Of a stretch of 64,000 bases of DNA, positions 9,069 through 18,947 are shown piece after piece. Origin of the DNA: Chondrus crispus (taxonomy: Eukaryota; Rhodophyta; Florideophyceae; Gigartinales; Gigartinaceae); the NCBI RefSeq assembly GCF_000350225.1, contig NW_005178572.1, positions 310,001 through 374,000 of the forward strand. Reading direction: 5' to 3'. Position 1 is the first letter of the stretch. Each line of letters opens with the position of its first letter. Under the pieces are notes generated by a model. That model was not told where the DNA came from. It made no database searches and saw only the letters and a program-made list of their open reading frames with translations. The translations under genes and the position numbers were made by a program.

Positions 9069-9895
9069 CGGCGGTAATGCTCTACGCGGTACGATCTCGG
9101 AGCACTTTCTATGTGCACGTCGTACGGGCACCCGGTCTCCGTTCTTCCGGCATCATGGCCCACCACGGAAACTCAGCGTCCCGCGCACTGTGTCTTCACG
9201 CGCTTCCTCTCCGCAAGCGTCTTGTGCCCGCCCCAAATGTAGTGCCCATAGCCTGAGCATATGATACCGTCGGTTGTGAGTGCCAAAATCGTTTCGCAGA
9301 TAACATCCCCGTCCTCCAGGACGACGATGTGCCACGCGCGCAGGTGTGCGTGTAGAACAGACATGTAGGGGTTGTCTCCCGGCTACGAGCGCAGACACGC
9401 TCCGAGTGCAGATATGAGCCCCGAGGCTTTTGCCGAGGGCCTCATATTGCAGCACGAGGGGTAGCCAAGAGACAATAATATTGTTATTGTGCTTGTCTAC
9501 CGGCTGCTATCGGGACTACAGTATCAGCCATTTTAATTACGGTGGGTTCGCGTAAAATTGTTGGCATGATTATTGTCTGCACTGTGGTGCAGACATTTTC
9601 AGCAGTAGAGCAGACATCTGCAATGTTTGCACTGCGCTGAACCCCACCCTCGTGAAACAAGCCCTTTTGAGTAACCCACCATTACGTTTGTCCCCGTTTA
9701 TCCCGGCTGTCACGGTGCGTATGTACCCGTCAGCCGGTAGACAAGACGTGTTTGGAAACACTGCAAATGAATTAGACAATCGGCACCCTCCCACGGCGGA
9801 AGCTAATTATTTGGCCGATTTCAAGAGCATGCCGGGATTGGCTGTATCTCCTGACTTATCATTGTTACTGTACCAAACTTCTATTTATCTTTCAG
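9069..9895. other. Intergenic, nothing recognised
   Basis: It contains only short non-conserved frames. A small palindrome (AATAATATTGTTATT, near 9476) is the only structure noted before TIR element copy B. Confidence 0.5.
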
Positions 9896-10584
9896 TAACG
9901 TTGTCCGTAAAATAATGCATTGTTTTTTTCCATTTGCCCACAAACTCGCTAGACGTAAAGTAAACTCGAGTTTGAAAAATCCCACCACGAGTTTTGCGGA
10001 CTGACCTCCAGCAAGGTACCTTCCCGGAACAAACGGAAGTCTGGTATATCGTTGTGCCGCCCGGCGGATCACGTGCACCTGTGCGAATACTCGCTGAAGC
10101 GAATATTGTAGCTCGCCACAAGGATAGAAAGGTTCTCAGTCGAAAGGGCGATGTGTTTCGTCTTCTTGACAGCCTGAGGGGGGCCGTTTAGAGAGGACCG
10201 CTTTTTAAAAGCTACTACTTGTCTTTCTTTCGCGGTTGCTCGGCGGCATCTGTGGCAGATCCTGTCGCGCTTTGATCCATTGATGGACTCTGCGCAGATG
10301 AAATGATAGGGGCGTCCATGACGCATATCGATACGACCCTTGCAGTCTCAGACTCGTTTGTGCTGATGAAAAGAACGGAAGACCCACTTCGTTTTTCTTC
10401 ACGACGGGTCGATCCGGCACTGCTGTGATCAGGCGGATGTGAAACTCGTGGAAAACTCACATGCCCCGAATTTTCGGTATGCTGTGAGTTTTGCCAAACG
10501 CGTTGTTTGAAAATTTTACGTTCAGAAAATGCGAGCAAACTCGCCGCCAAAACACGCCTTTTCGTCACTTTACGGACAACGTTA
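9896..10584. mobile_element. TIR element, copy B (unnamed family)
   Basis: This is the best-preserved copy. It begins TAACGTTGTCCGTAAA (9896) and ends TTTACGGACAACGTTA (10584), a perfect 16-bp inverted pair. If the outer TA is the target duplication, the terminal repeat is 14 bp. It is same-orientation homologous to 2783-3474, with substitutions and small indels, and inverted with respect to 50645-51314. No transposase is recognised. Confidence 0.75.
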
Positions 10585-10619
10585 GTGTGTGGGCTATTAC
10601 GACTTACGCGTTCCTTATT

Positions 10620-10865
10620 TCTTTAACACTGTCGGGAGGCCGTTGCTATACTGTATCACGAAGCAGGCGTCATCAAGGACAAGCACTTGGGCCGGATACG
10701 ATAGGGCCGCGCGCCGTAATATGACTTACATTTCGTTTTTATTTTCACTAATCAAGGGGGGGCCCATGCCATATCATAGGGCAGGCTTCAAGGACTCACA
10801 CTTGGGCGGGACAAGATAAGGCCGCGCCATGATAAGGCATGCGGACTTACAGTTGCTTACAGTCA
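10620..10865. repeat. Diverged tandem duplication, ~130-bp unit
   Basis: The first unit includes TCAAGGACAAGCACTTGGGC and then GGCCGCG and GACTTACA. The second repeats TCAAGGACTCACACTTGGGC, GGCCGCG and GACTTACA about 120 bp later. Identity is moderate and no coding is seen. Confidence 0.5.
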
Positions 10866-10924
10866 GAAAGAAGAAGCAGTGTGGAATAAATTCATAAAAA
10901 CTTTTAATCCATGCATCAACTCAG

Positions 10925-10995
10925 ACGCCGGTGGTATAGTGGTAGCATACGCCCCTGCCACGGGCGAGACCCGGGTTCAATTCCCGGCCGGCGTA
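10925..10995 (+). tRNA. tRNA-Gly (anticodon GCC)
   Basis: The 71-nt cloverleaf is complete: acceptor stem ACGCCGG/CCGGCGT, D arm with A-box sequence TGGTATAGTGGTAGC, anticodon stem CGCCC/GGGCG around loop CTGCCAC (anticodon GCC), and T arm CCGGG TTCAATT CCCGG with B-box GGTTCAATTCC. There is no intron. Position 1 pairs A with U, whereas most tRNA-Gly begin with G. A run of eight T starting near 11002 is a Pol III terminator. Confidence 0.93.
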
Positions 10996-10999
10996 CTTT

Positions 11000-11010
11000 C
11001 CTTTTTTTTC
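11000..11010 (+). terminator. Pol III terminator of tRNA-Gly
   Basis: An oligo-T stretch begins a few bases after the tRNA discriminator base, as expected for RNA polymerase III termination. Confidence 0.75.
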
Positions 11011-11820
11011 CCGATTAGTAAACACTCCTCGACAGCTCATGGGGTACACTTCACATGTATTTTTTTGCATGAGAATGGATCATAACAATAGAAACGAGCG
11101 CTTTTTAACCACATCTGTCCTTGAATGCGCCTTGCGTTTCTTTTCCCACCGGTCCTATTTGACTTTCTCCCGAATGAGTCAAGATTATGTCTTTCACCTA
11201 CCAAATATAGAATGTTGCTAGGCTTTCAGATAAAGGACAAGCATTCCGGGTAGGCCATGCAACTGATACGACAACAGACTCAGCTGTGAAAATTGGCGTT
11301 CATTTTGGCAATGCGTCAAGTTGTCACATGCGTTCACCGCACGCAGGGACGCATCATGCGTATCATATCGGAAAAAGTCGGGTTTGATCTTTTGATGCAA
11401 AAACCTGTTGCATCACTTCCGAGTTTGAAACTCCTTTACATGTCTGCGTCAATACGTTCCAGCGCAGTAGGTAAGTTGTTGCTGTTTTTAGTTCAGGATT
11501 CTGTCGACACGCAACACAGACACAGATCCTTAAGCCGTAAACTTTATTGCTTCAAAACTAGTGAACACGACTCCTATTCAATGTGATGCACACAGCGGGA
11601 AACTTTCCCTAGACGTATTTACCCTGTGCCGTATTCCTGGTAAATCCATATCCATTTTTTTTTTATGTTGGTGAGCAGTGAGGTCATCAAGGCTTCGCCA
11701 CACGCTCTGCTTTCTGCGTCGCCGTGCAAATGAAACGAGTTCTTAAATCCAACACTATAACAGGGAGCCGTTCTCCGGTTGGGAACATACACTTTCACTC
11801 TCTTCCCAGCCAATACCGAA
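11011..11820. other. Intergenic, nothing recognised
   Basis: No supported gene lies between the tRNA and the secreted orphan. Short frames are unremarkable. Confidence 0.5.
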
Positions 11821-12795
11821 ATGAACGCCTTTCCGCTTTTCCTCACGTCTCTCTTGATTCTGAGCACATATTGCCATGCCGCGTATCTCCGCATAATGCA
11901 AGCTAATGTTCCGGTCTCTAAAATGAAAACCGGTCCAATGCTAGATGGTCGCACGGTCATCTGCTCATCGCACATCTTCCCGAAATTCACCGTCGAGTGC
12001 GTCCCCGACAAGCCTCGGAAGGGCACAGCTACACTCGCAAAGTTCACCTGGGACAACAACTTTCACATGGACACGCGCCCCCCCTTCTTGATGACGCCAA
12101 AGATAGACAACATCGCAAAGCCGTGGCTGCATCGCAAAGAGCACTTCAAACTTGAATGTAATCTGGACAATAGCGAGAAGGCCATTGCGGACGTCTACTT
12201 TGACTGCGGACATCTGAAAACGACGGCCAAGGTGCTTCCGGTCGAGGCGCCTTCGCGCCAACTCGCGAATGACACTGCGTGTGTGAGGATCCCAGCGATG
12301 AATTTTACAGAGAAAGAGGGGCTCTGGGAGCGCAATGGACTGGCGATGGCGTATAAGTGGGGTGAGGACAGCAAGAAAACGGACCGGCCTGAATCATCCG
12401 TGCTGAAGTACAAGTTCGTGGCGCCTGTTACAAGCCGGTACGGACTAACGCTCGACTGGGAGACGAGCGGTGGCACAGACTACAACGATGTGTTTGTGCA
12501 TTTCCCGGGAGGAGGTTGGCAGCTCAAGCGGAAGGGGAAGTCGAGGGACGTGAACGGGTGGATCAAGGCCTACCAGAATGTCAATGGGAGGGCGACGAAG
12601 GCTTTTTCGGTGGACTTTAAGCAGCATACAATTACAACGAGAAACACTTTGACAAAGGGGGAGACGTATGAGTTTTGGATGGCGGGTAGGAGCTCAAAGG
12701 TTAGGGTGTTTACTGTTATCTTTTTTCCGTGTCAGGACGAGGGGTGCTTTAAGGGACACGAGTGGAGCATGGCGGTGGAAGCGTGCTCGCAATGA
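11821..12795 (+). CDS. Secreted orphan protein, 324 aa
   Basis: The ATG at 11821 begins a classical signal peptide (hydrophobic core FPLFLTSLLILST, then CHA before the likely cleavage site). The same frame is open for 14 codons upstream, but those look non-coding. The mature protein has about eight Cys and an Asn-X-Ser/Thr site (NFT). The C-terminal ~120 residues (from YKFVAP to FTVIFFPC) have the look of a beta-sandwich: alternating hydrophobics, a DVFVHFPGGGW block and a GETYEFWMAGR block, reminiscent of carbohydrate-binding modules. That resemblance is by eye and uncertain. An extracellular or cell-wall role is inferred. Single exon; no functional neighbour. Confidence 0.72.
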   Translation: MNAFPLFLTSLLILSTYCHAAYLRIMQANVPVSKMKTGPMLDGRTVICSSHIFPKFTVECVPDKPRKGTATLAKFTWDNNFHMDTRPPFLMTPKIDNIAKPWLHRKEHFKLECNLDNSEKAIADVYFDCGHLKTTAKVLPVEAPSRQLANDTACVRIPAMNFTEKEGLWERNGLAMAYKWGEDSKKTDRPESSVLKYKFVAPVTSRYGLTLDWETSGGTDYNDVFVHFPGGGWQLKRKGKSRDVNGWIKAYQNVNGRATKAFSVDFKQHTITTRNTLTKGETYEFWMAGRSSKVRVFTVIFFPCQDEGCFKGHEWSMAVEACSQ

Positions 12796-13416
12796 CGGGT
12801 GCGGTCGGTGGACTGGTTGCCCTTCTGGGCTTAGGTTAGCTTCTGGAATGAATAATTAAAAGGTTCTGAGACAAGTTGTTTGATGAGGCATCGCTATGCG
12901 TTAGCAGTTCAGCCGGGTACAGAACAACTTCGGACCATACCACGATGAGAACGACGTCAGTGCAGCAACTCGTTAAGCAGATATTGTGAGCGTCTGCTGA
13001 CGAGTCCAGAGCCAGAGCCTTTTCAATGCCGCTTGGTCTCTTTCGCCCTAATCTATCACGGTCGAAATTACTTGTTTCCCGGGTATCCCGTCCGAAGGAT
13101 ATCCGACTGAACCCAGTCCTAGCTACCCTTAAAGGGTAGATCCGGCTCGTGAAATTGTACCTTCGCTGTCTGGGAGTGGGGCGTCGATCCCAGAGTACTG
13201 TAATTGCACAATACTGTACAGTATACGTGCCGGACGGTTTTTGCTCAGCAATGGTTGCCACGTGTACAAATGTCCCTCGTACTCTTGCAGGTCGAGAAAC
13301 GAATTAGATTGTCCGTTGCCAAATTCGTCTGGCCCATTTTTAATTGCCATTACGAAAACCGGGGAAGCGCAAAATGTCCCGTTGATCCCCGATGCGACAT
13401 GTCTGCTCCGACCGCT
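12796..13416. other. Intergenic with a recurrent palindrome
   Basis: It holds the CTACCCTT-A-AAGGGTAG palindrome at 13123-13139 and a TACTGTACAGTA palindrome near 13210. No gene is supported. Confidence 0.55.
13123..13139. repeat. Palindrome CTACCCTT(A)AAGGGTAG, site 1
   Basis: Perfect 8-bp arms around one base. Related palindromes occur at 19885-19904, 24001-24017 and 26323-26340, all between genes. Confidence 0.8.
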
Positions 13417-13423
13417 TATATAG
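13417..13423 (+). promoter_or_regulatory. TATA box of the bL31-like gene
   Basis: TATATAG lies about 130 bp before the 5' splice donor at 13555, consistent with a short non-coding first exon. The assignment is by position. Confidence 0.45.
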
Positions 13424-13554
13424 CTACAGTAGTTGCTCCCGGCAGCGGTCGGGAGCGTCGGGGAGCCCAAGGCCTCCTTCTACCGCGGCGATCCGCCTCT
13501 TTTTCGACTTCGTACGGATCGTATCTCGCCGATCCGATCGTCGTTAACCAACAG

Positions 13555-13737
13555 GTAAGTACCCATCCCCTCCGCCCGGCCCTCGCAATGATGAAACAAA
13601 AACGCTGTAGGAATCTCTCCGAACCAGAATGAGTGAATACAACGTATTTTTATTATCTTCTTTCCCCTGAGCGAACACCCTTGCACCCCCTTCTCCATGA
13701 CGCACACACGATCGCTAACCCGCCTTCCTTCTCACAG
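13555..13737 (+). other. 5'UTR intron of the bL31-like gene
   Basis: The donor CAG|GTAAGT at 13555 and acceptor CTCACAG at 13731-13737 bound a 183-nt intron. The coding ATG starts two bases after the acceptor, and none of the upstream frames offers an ATG that would join in phase. The first exon is therefore untranslated. Confidence 0.65.
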
Positions 13738-13738
13738 C

Positions 13739-13987
13739 ATGCCGCGACCTGGCATCCACCCTATGCTCCATCTGACCCGCCTCGTCCTTACCGACGGCTC
13801 CAGCTACATGGTGTCCACTGCATGGCAGCTGCCGAAGCCCGGCTTGCAGATCACGACCAAAATCTTGGAGGAGGATTATCTCACGCATGAATCGTATACT
13901 GGTAAGCCTAGCAAGCTTAGCAAGAAGCTGGGGCGAAGGGCTAAGTTTGAGAACAAGTTTGCGGGCAAGGATGAGACATCTCGGTAG
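13739..13987 (+). CDS. Organellar ribosomal protein bL31-like (probably mitochondrial)
   Basis: The 82-residue protein matches the bL31 pattern: GIHPMLHLTRLVLTDGSSY near the start, then DYLTHESYTGKPS and GRRAKFENKF toward the end. It lacks the CxxC of zinc-binding bacterial L31, as in mitochondrial bL31m. It would be part of the large ribosomal subunit. The ATG at 13739 directly follows a splice acceptor, and a start before it (frame open from 13697) would lie in the intron. No long transit peptide is seen, so import would rely on the basic protein itself. Identification is by motif and length, so moderately sure. Confidence 0.68.
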   Translation: MPRPGIHPMLHLTRLVLTDGSSYMVSTAWQLPKPGLQITTKILEEDYLTHESYTGKPSKLSKKLGRRAKFENKFAGKDETSR

Positions 13988-14369
13988 AGGGTCGGTTGGT
14001 TAGATTTTTGTATAGTTAACTTGTAAAGCACAGTCCGCATTTTACTCACTTATGTACCTTCGCTTCTCGGGAAGGTAGCCCGTTCCCATGGTTGTCCGAA
14101 GTTTGATCCTATTTATTTGTCCCAGTACGAGGGAAACCCACCATGCCTCACATGAGCTCTCTGGATAACGGTCAACCTTCGTAGCTTTGAACAAGACGCT
14201 GAGAAAATGACATTGGAAACGTCTCGAGATGCCTCACAAAGCCCACGTGACTTACAAAGTGTCCAGCCCTACTGAAAGACTGCGCACACCTTCCTCCGAG
14301 CAAAAGGGCAAGAATAACACTGAAAACAAAACAGGAACACTTTACAACCTCCCGTCATGCACTATGCAA
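13988..14369. other. Convergent intergenic spacer
   Basis: The 3' flanks of the bL31-like gene (plus) and POLA1 (minus) meet here. An imperfect inverted repeat GTACCTTCG / GGAAGGTA occurs near 14053-14078. No gene is seen. Confidence 0.5.
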
Positions 14370-17300
14370 TCAGGAGATGCCCAACGGCGCAAGGAACAAA
14401 GCCAGGTCGACAAACCGGTACGCGTTCGCATCGAACGTTCTATCTACTCGTTCCAGCAATTCCTCGTACATCGATAAGTCTGCTCGATTCACAGGGATTT
14501 TCATCTCCTCATGCCCCGGTATAAGAGCCCACCGACCGGGGACGTCCACAAGGAACCGCAAATATCGCAGCTGCTTGTACAACCACGCTTCATCGAACTT
14601 GCGTCTAGCCAGGGCCCCGTTGCCGCCAAGTGCGATGTTGCGCGTTTCGCGCTTACGACTACCGTCGTCCCCGTTCAGTTGTAGTGCGGAAGTGTAGTAC
14701 TTGCTGGTCCAAGTGCGTAGAGCAAGGGTTATGATGTTGGCGAGCGTCGCTGAGGAGAATCGCCGGTTGCACTTGCAGCAGTCCAAGCCCGCTGTCTGGA
14801 TCGCCTTCCCGGAGGACTTGAACAAAACGCCCTGGAACTCACTCTGCGCACCGCAGTTTACGCAACATGCCATTAGCGGGTCAACATCCTGGAACTTCTC
14901 AGCAGCTGATTGTGGACCAAGGGCAAGGTAATTCCCACTGTCCATGTCATAGGTCTTTCGCTCATAACGCCGCCCGTCCAGGCCAAGAGAGACTGCAATA
15001 CGGCTGGCCTCGATACTCTCGATGGGGTCACATAGTCGCATAATGGGAGGAAGAACCTGGTTCTCAAGATAGTACTTCAGGTCGATAACGAGCTTGCCCT
15101 CGGATGCGATGACTTCGTCCGGATGATAAGCTCGTTGCGCAACTGACTTGCTCCCACTCGATGACTGCTCGCCATCAGCGGCATTAAGACAAACGACATA
15201 TTTGATATAGTCCCCCGGCTTGATGCGCTTCTTGTGCTCATTGATCAAGCGAATTGCTACAGTGACATGTGGCAACCCTCCACCTTCCGGGTAGTCCTGA
15301 GGGCGCTTCGTCAAACATCTCGTGATGACATATTTGGAGAGAGATATTTCGTTGTTGTTCACCCTCTTGGCGAGCTCACCAAGGAAGGTAACGATATTCC
15401 CAACTGCGTCATCGATGTCGGCTGCCTGAATTTGGAATATCTGCTGCAGGAAGTGTTCCGAGGCGTCGTGGGAAAGATCGCACCAATCGTGTCGGACCAA
15501 GTCCAAACCCTTGACTTCTCGCACGACCTTGTCCGGGTTGTTGGGATCGACAACTTTTAGGGCTGCGTACTTTTTCTTCTTCAAAAGCAGCATTTTCTTG
15601 TAGATAGCATCGATTTCAATCTCCAAAGTGCGATACTTCTTGTTGACTTCTCGCTTCAGCTCTGTTCCTAGCTTCCTCACTCGGTTGATGTCATCAAGGC
15701 CTGTATATACGAAAAGAGAATCTGTGTCACCGTAGATGACTTGAGCGTTGAAAGAATCCCGAGCGAGGTCGACAGTTTTCTGCAGAGTGTCACGACCTTG
15801 GCATGTAACCATTTCTGCCAGTGGGCGAGCGAAAAATCGACTGCCCTCGAAACCAAGGCATCCATAGAGTGAGTTGGCTGTCAACTTTATCGCCAACTGC
15901 CGAATATCAAGCTGCTGAGCTCGAAGCGTTTCCTTTCCAGCTTTGAGGCGTTCTTCCTTCAAAAGCTTCTTCACTTGGCGTCGTTGCTCTACGAGCCGCC
16001 GTAGAACTCGAGGAAGCACACCCTCCAAGAGACTTTTGTTTGGGAGGTTCATCATTGCCGACCCATCAGCACCACTCACCCCTTCGTCCGGGGATCCTTG
16101 CGCAAAGGGCGCTTCTAATTCGGATGCCGACTTCTCCTTGTGTTTTGCCAAGTCTAGAGTCGTAAAACAGATGTTGAACTCTTGGATAATGGAAGGATAC
16201 AGAGAGTTGAAATCCAGCTGCAGTGTGTAGCGGTCATAGAACCCTTTTTTCGGCTCGAGCACAAGACCTCCGGAGTATTGGGGCTTCCGTCGAGCACTTT
16301 TGCTCTTTGCCGACTTCGCACTCGCCTTTGGGGTTGCACCCTCGGCGCCGTCAATTTCAGCCTCTGCTCCACCTGGCGGTGGCCTAGGAGCATTGGCATT
16401 CTGCTCTTCTTCGAACTGCTTGCCAAGCCTTACTCTTTCGGCTTTAGTGAGCTTGTCTGGGAGGAGCAGTTTCGACCCTATGTCCCCGGCCTTTCCGGAT
16501 GTTCCTGTATTCTTCGCCCCGATGAGCTTGAATTCATGGCACAATAAATATTCGATCCTCTCGGCGCGTGCTCCTCGCAGTGTGTGCGACCAAAGGTTTC
16601 CACTGATGCATGTGAGCTGGCGACTGAGTGGAAGAACAGACAGATGTGCAGCCAACCGGCCAGCTGTTCGGGCTTCCAGAGAGCACTCGAAAACAAGGTT
16701 GCAAAGAGAGTCTGTAGAGTCGAAAGCCGCCGGAACCTTGGAAACGTCAGTGGTAGGGGGAAGATGCCCGGATGTCCCGCCCAATAAGTGCCCACCCAGG
16801 ACATTCCGAGACAGCGCTGACAATGAGTAGTCCTTCTCTCGAGTGAGAAGCTCCTTTGCGTACGAGTAAGTGTCCACCACAAGCCTTCCCGCGACGGCCT
16901 CGGACTTGAACCACGACGAACTGCTGTTGTTTTTGACAACATGGCTGAGGTCACGGCGTTGCACAAGACGGCCAAGGCGACTCCATTCTCTTGACCGCCT
17001 GACATTCATGCGGGCAATTAAAACGTCTAAACCAAAGCCCATGAGGTCATGACCCAAAAGGACATCCGGGTCTAGGCGGAGTAGCTTTGACAAGAAACTG
17101 TTCAATAAGACTGATTCGTTCGGGGCGACTTCCACTCCACCACCGCGCGCCAACACTGATCTTGCCCGGTCCGAAAAGCCAAATGGAACACTCTGGCCGT
17201 CAGGAGCCCGTACAAGAATAAAGTCCCGAGTTCCGGTCGGGCCGTCAGGCTCAAGAGCGTTTTCCGGCAGAGGGCCACTAAGCGGGACTCCCCTTACAAA

Positions 17301-18947
17301 TACGCCAGCGAGCATGACTATTTCATGAGCTCCAGTCTTCGGGTTGAGCGTTGTCTTGGCATTAAGGCACAGCGCTGAAACTGGAGGCGGATCCTTGTCT
17401 GACATGTCGTTGGCAACAGTCACGTCCATCGGCGAAGGTATAGTCAACGAGCACTTGGCATGCGATACCTTGGACTGCATTGGAGTGGCGTTGGTGAGAC
17501 GAACCCAACCAGGGCCTCGCAGTCTTCTTTTCATGCATAGGTCCTCCGAAGCGGACGTCTTCGTTCCATACACGCGGCTAAATGTCTTCCCAGACGACTC
17601 AGGGAACAAGTTGCTCGTATTTGAAAATGGAATCTTGACTTTGAGATACTCTGTAGCTTCTCGCGGAGCGTGCGTATCGCCGAACGGACATGATCGCATG
17701 ACCTTTTTCGCCATGATAGTGGACGGCAGATTGGATCCAGACCGCCTCGCTGCAAACCCTTTGCCATCGCCTGAGCTCTTCCCGAGCAATATGGCGCTAA
17801 TCTCTGCATGCACATCCGGGACAATCTTGACCGGCTCCTTCGTAGGTCGACCGCGCGCATCCACTTTGTGCATCCTCGGGAGCACATACAGCTTCCGTTC
17901 CATACCCTGCACTTGGACGCAGACGCTCGCGTAGACGCCACTGTCCAGGGTCCCGACAGGTACCTTCCCAAACATGTACAGGTGCTGGCCGCCGTTGACA
18001 CGCATCTCATGGGCATCCGTCCAGAACATGATGACCTCGCCGTCTGGTCCCCGCGCGAGCGGGGCGTTCGGCGCAACAGGAGCGGGCGCAACAGCCGACG
18101 CAATGCGAGCCGCAGACCTCTCTGCGAAAGTGGCGGCTGGCACGCGTTTAGGCGCAACGGGGGGCTTCGGGGCGGCCATGCGCTGTTTGACGGCCGCGTC
18201 GGCAGCAGCGACGAGCATGTCAGCGTCGAGTGAGTCCTCGAGGTAAGCCGTCTGGACCGGGTTGGGCTCTACCTGTATGACAGGCTCTACGGCAGGCTTG
18301 GTGAGCGACGGGGGCGGAGCAGCATAGTCGTCCCGAGGAGAGTCCGCTTGCAGAATGGGATGTGGGGCCGGTTCAGCAGGCGTGTCAAACAACATGTCGC
18401 CGATAGCGCGCTGGACTGCGGTCTTCTTCTTCCTCCGGGCGGCGCGCGACTGCTTCATATGGGAGTCGAAGTCGGCATCGAGCATATCCAAGTCCAGGAC
18501 GTTGTTCGCCTGCTCGTCCCCCTCGCGCTGGGCGGCGGGGGGCGCAGACTGAAACGCGGTGAAGAAGGCGGAGGACACTCTCTGGGCGGGCTGCTTCTTG
18601 TGGCGGACTGGGCCGGCGGGATTTCTCTTCCTCTTCCGGCCCTCGCGCAGGCCGGCTTTAACGACGGAGAGCTCGTCCTCGAGCTCAAACTCGCGCTCCA
18701 TGCCGTAGGCCGCGCGGTCGTCATCGTCGAGGTCCGGATCAATGTCAGCGTCGATGAAGTCGCGGGCCTCTTTGCGCTTGCGGGCGGCGATGGCAGCGTA
18801 CGTCTGCTCGTCGACGCACTCGTACACGTCGGCCTCCTCGTGCAGCTGGTAGTCGGCAACACGCGACACGCCCGAAGCCTTGCGCGCGGCAAGGTCGGCC
18901 AGCGCGGAAGCCTTGGCGGAGGCCTGGGTGCGCGTGCTGCGACGCAT
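14370..18947 (-). CDS. POLA1: DNA polymerase alpha catalytic subunit
   Basis: A single-exon 1,525-residue family B polymerase, close to the usual size (human about 1,460). It extends RNA-DNA primers made with primase at replication origins and on the lagging strand. The acidic N-terminus (DIDPDLDDDDRAAYG) is the POLA1 N domain. The exonuclease-like region (LGHDLMGFGLDV) lacks proofreading residues, as in all Pol alpha. Palm motifs are A at ~910 (LDFNSLYPSII), B at ~1027 (NSLYGCLGF) and C at ~1075 (YGDTDSLFV). The C-terminal domain has the first Cys cluster (CCVNCG ... CCKC, ~1361-1392). The second cluster, expected near 1415-1435 to contact the B subunit, has no Cys. ATG 18947 begins a basic N-terminus. 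Confidence 0.96.
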   Translation of the reverse strand: MRRSTRTQASAKASALADLAARKASGVSRVADYQLHEEADVYECVDEQTYAAIAARKRKEARDFIDADIDPDLDDDDRAAYGMEREFELEDELSVVKAGLREGRKRKRNPAGPVRHKKQPAQRVSSAFFTAFQSAPPAAQREGDEQANNVLDLDMLDADFDSHMKQSRAARRKKKTAVQRAIGDMLFDTPAEPAPHPILQADSPRDDYAAPPPSLTKPAVEPVIQVEPNPVQTAYLEDSLDADMLVAAADAAVKQRMAAPKPPVAPKRVPAATFAERSAARIASAVAPAPVAPNAPLARGPDGEVIMFWTDAHEMRVNGGQHLYMFGKVPVGTLDSGVYASVCVQVQGMERKLYVLPRMHKVDARGRPTKEPVKIVPDVHAEISAILLGKSSGDGKGFAARRSGSNLPSTIMAKKVMRSCPFGDTHAPREATEYLKVKIPFSNTSNLFPESSGKTFSRVYGTKTSASEDLCMKRRLRGPGWVRLTNATPMQSKVSHAKCSLTIPSPMDVTVANDMSDKDPPPVSALCLNAKTTLNPKTGAHEIVMLAGVFVRGVPLSGPLPENALEPDGPTGTRDFILVRAPDGQSVPFGFSDRARSVLARGGGVEVAPNESVLLNSFLSKLLRLDPDVLLGHDLMGFGLDVLIARMNVRRSREWSRLGRLVQRRDLSHVVKNNSSSSWFKSEAVAGRLVVDTYSYAKELLTREKDYSLSALSRNVLGGHLLGGTSGHLPPTTDVSKVPAAFDSTDSLCNLVFECSLEARTAGRLAAHLSVLPLSRQLTCISGNLWSHTLRGARAERIEYLLCHEFKLIGAKNTGTSGKAGDIGSKLLLPDKLTKAERVRLGKQFEEEQNANAPRPPPGGAEAEIDGAEGATPKASAKSAKSKSARRKPQYSGGLVLEPKKGFYDRYTLQLDFNSLYPSIIQEFNICFTTLDLAKHKEKSASELEAPFAQGSPDEGVSGADGSAMMNLPNKSLLEGVLPRVLRRLVEQRRQVKKLLKEERLKAGKETLRAQQLDIRQLAIKLTANSLYGCLGFEGSRFFARPLAEMVTCQGRDTLQKTVDLARDSFNAQVIYGDTDSLFVYTGLDDINRVRKLGTELKREVNKKYRTLEIEIDAIYKKMLLLKKKKYAALKVVDPNNPDKVVREVKGLDLVRHDWCDLSHDASEHFLQQIFQIQAADIDDAVGNIVTFLGELAKRVNNNEISLSKYVITRCLTKRPQDYPEGGGLPHVTVAIRLINEHKKRIKPGDYIKYVVCLNAADGEQSSSGSKSVAQRAYHPDEVIASEGKLVIDLKYYLENQVLPPIMRLCDPIESIEASRIAVSLGLDGRRYERKTYDMDSGNYLALGPQSAAEKFQDVDPLMACCVNCGAQSEFQGVLFKSSGKAIQTAGLDCCKCNRRFSSATLANIITLALRTWTSKYYTSALQLNGDDGSRKRETRNIALGGNGALARRKFDEAWLYKQLRYLRFLVDVPGRWALIPGHEEMKIPVNRADLSMYEELLERVDRTFDANAYRFVDLALFLAPLGIS

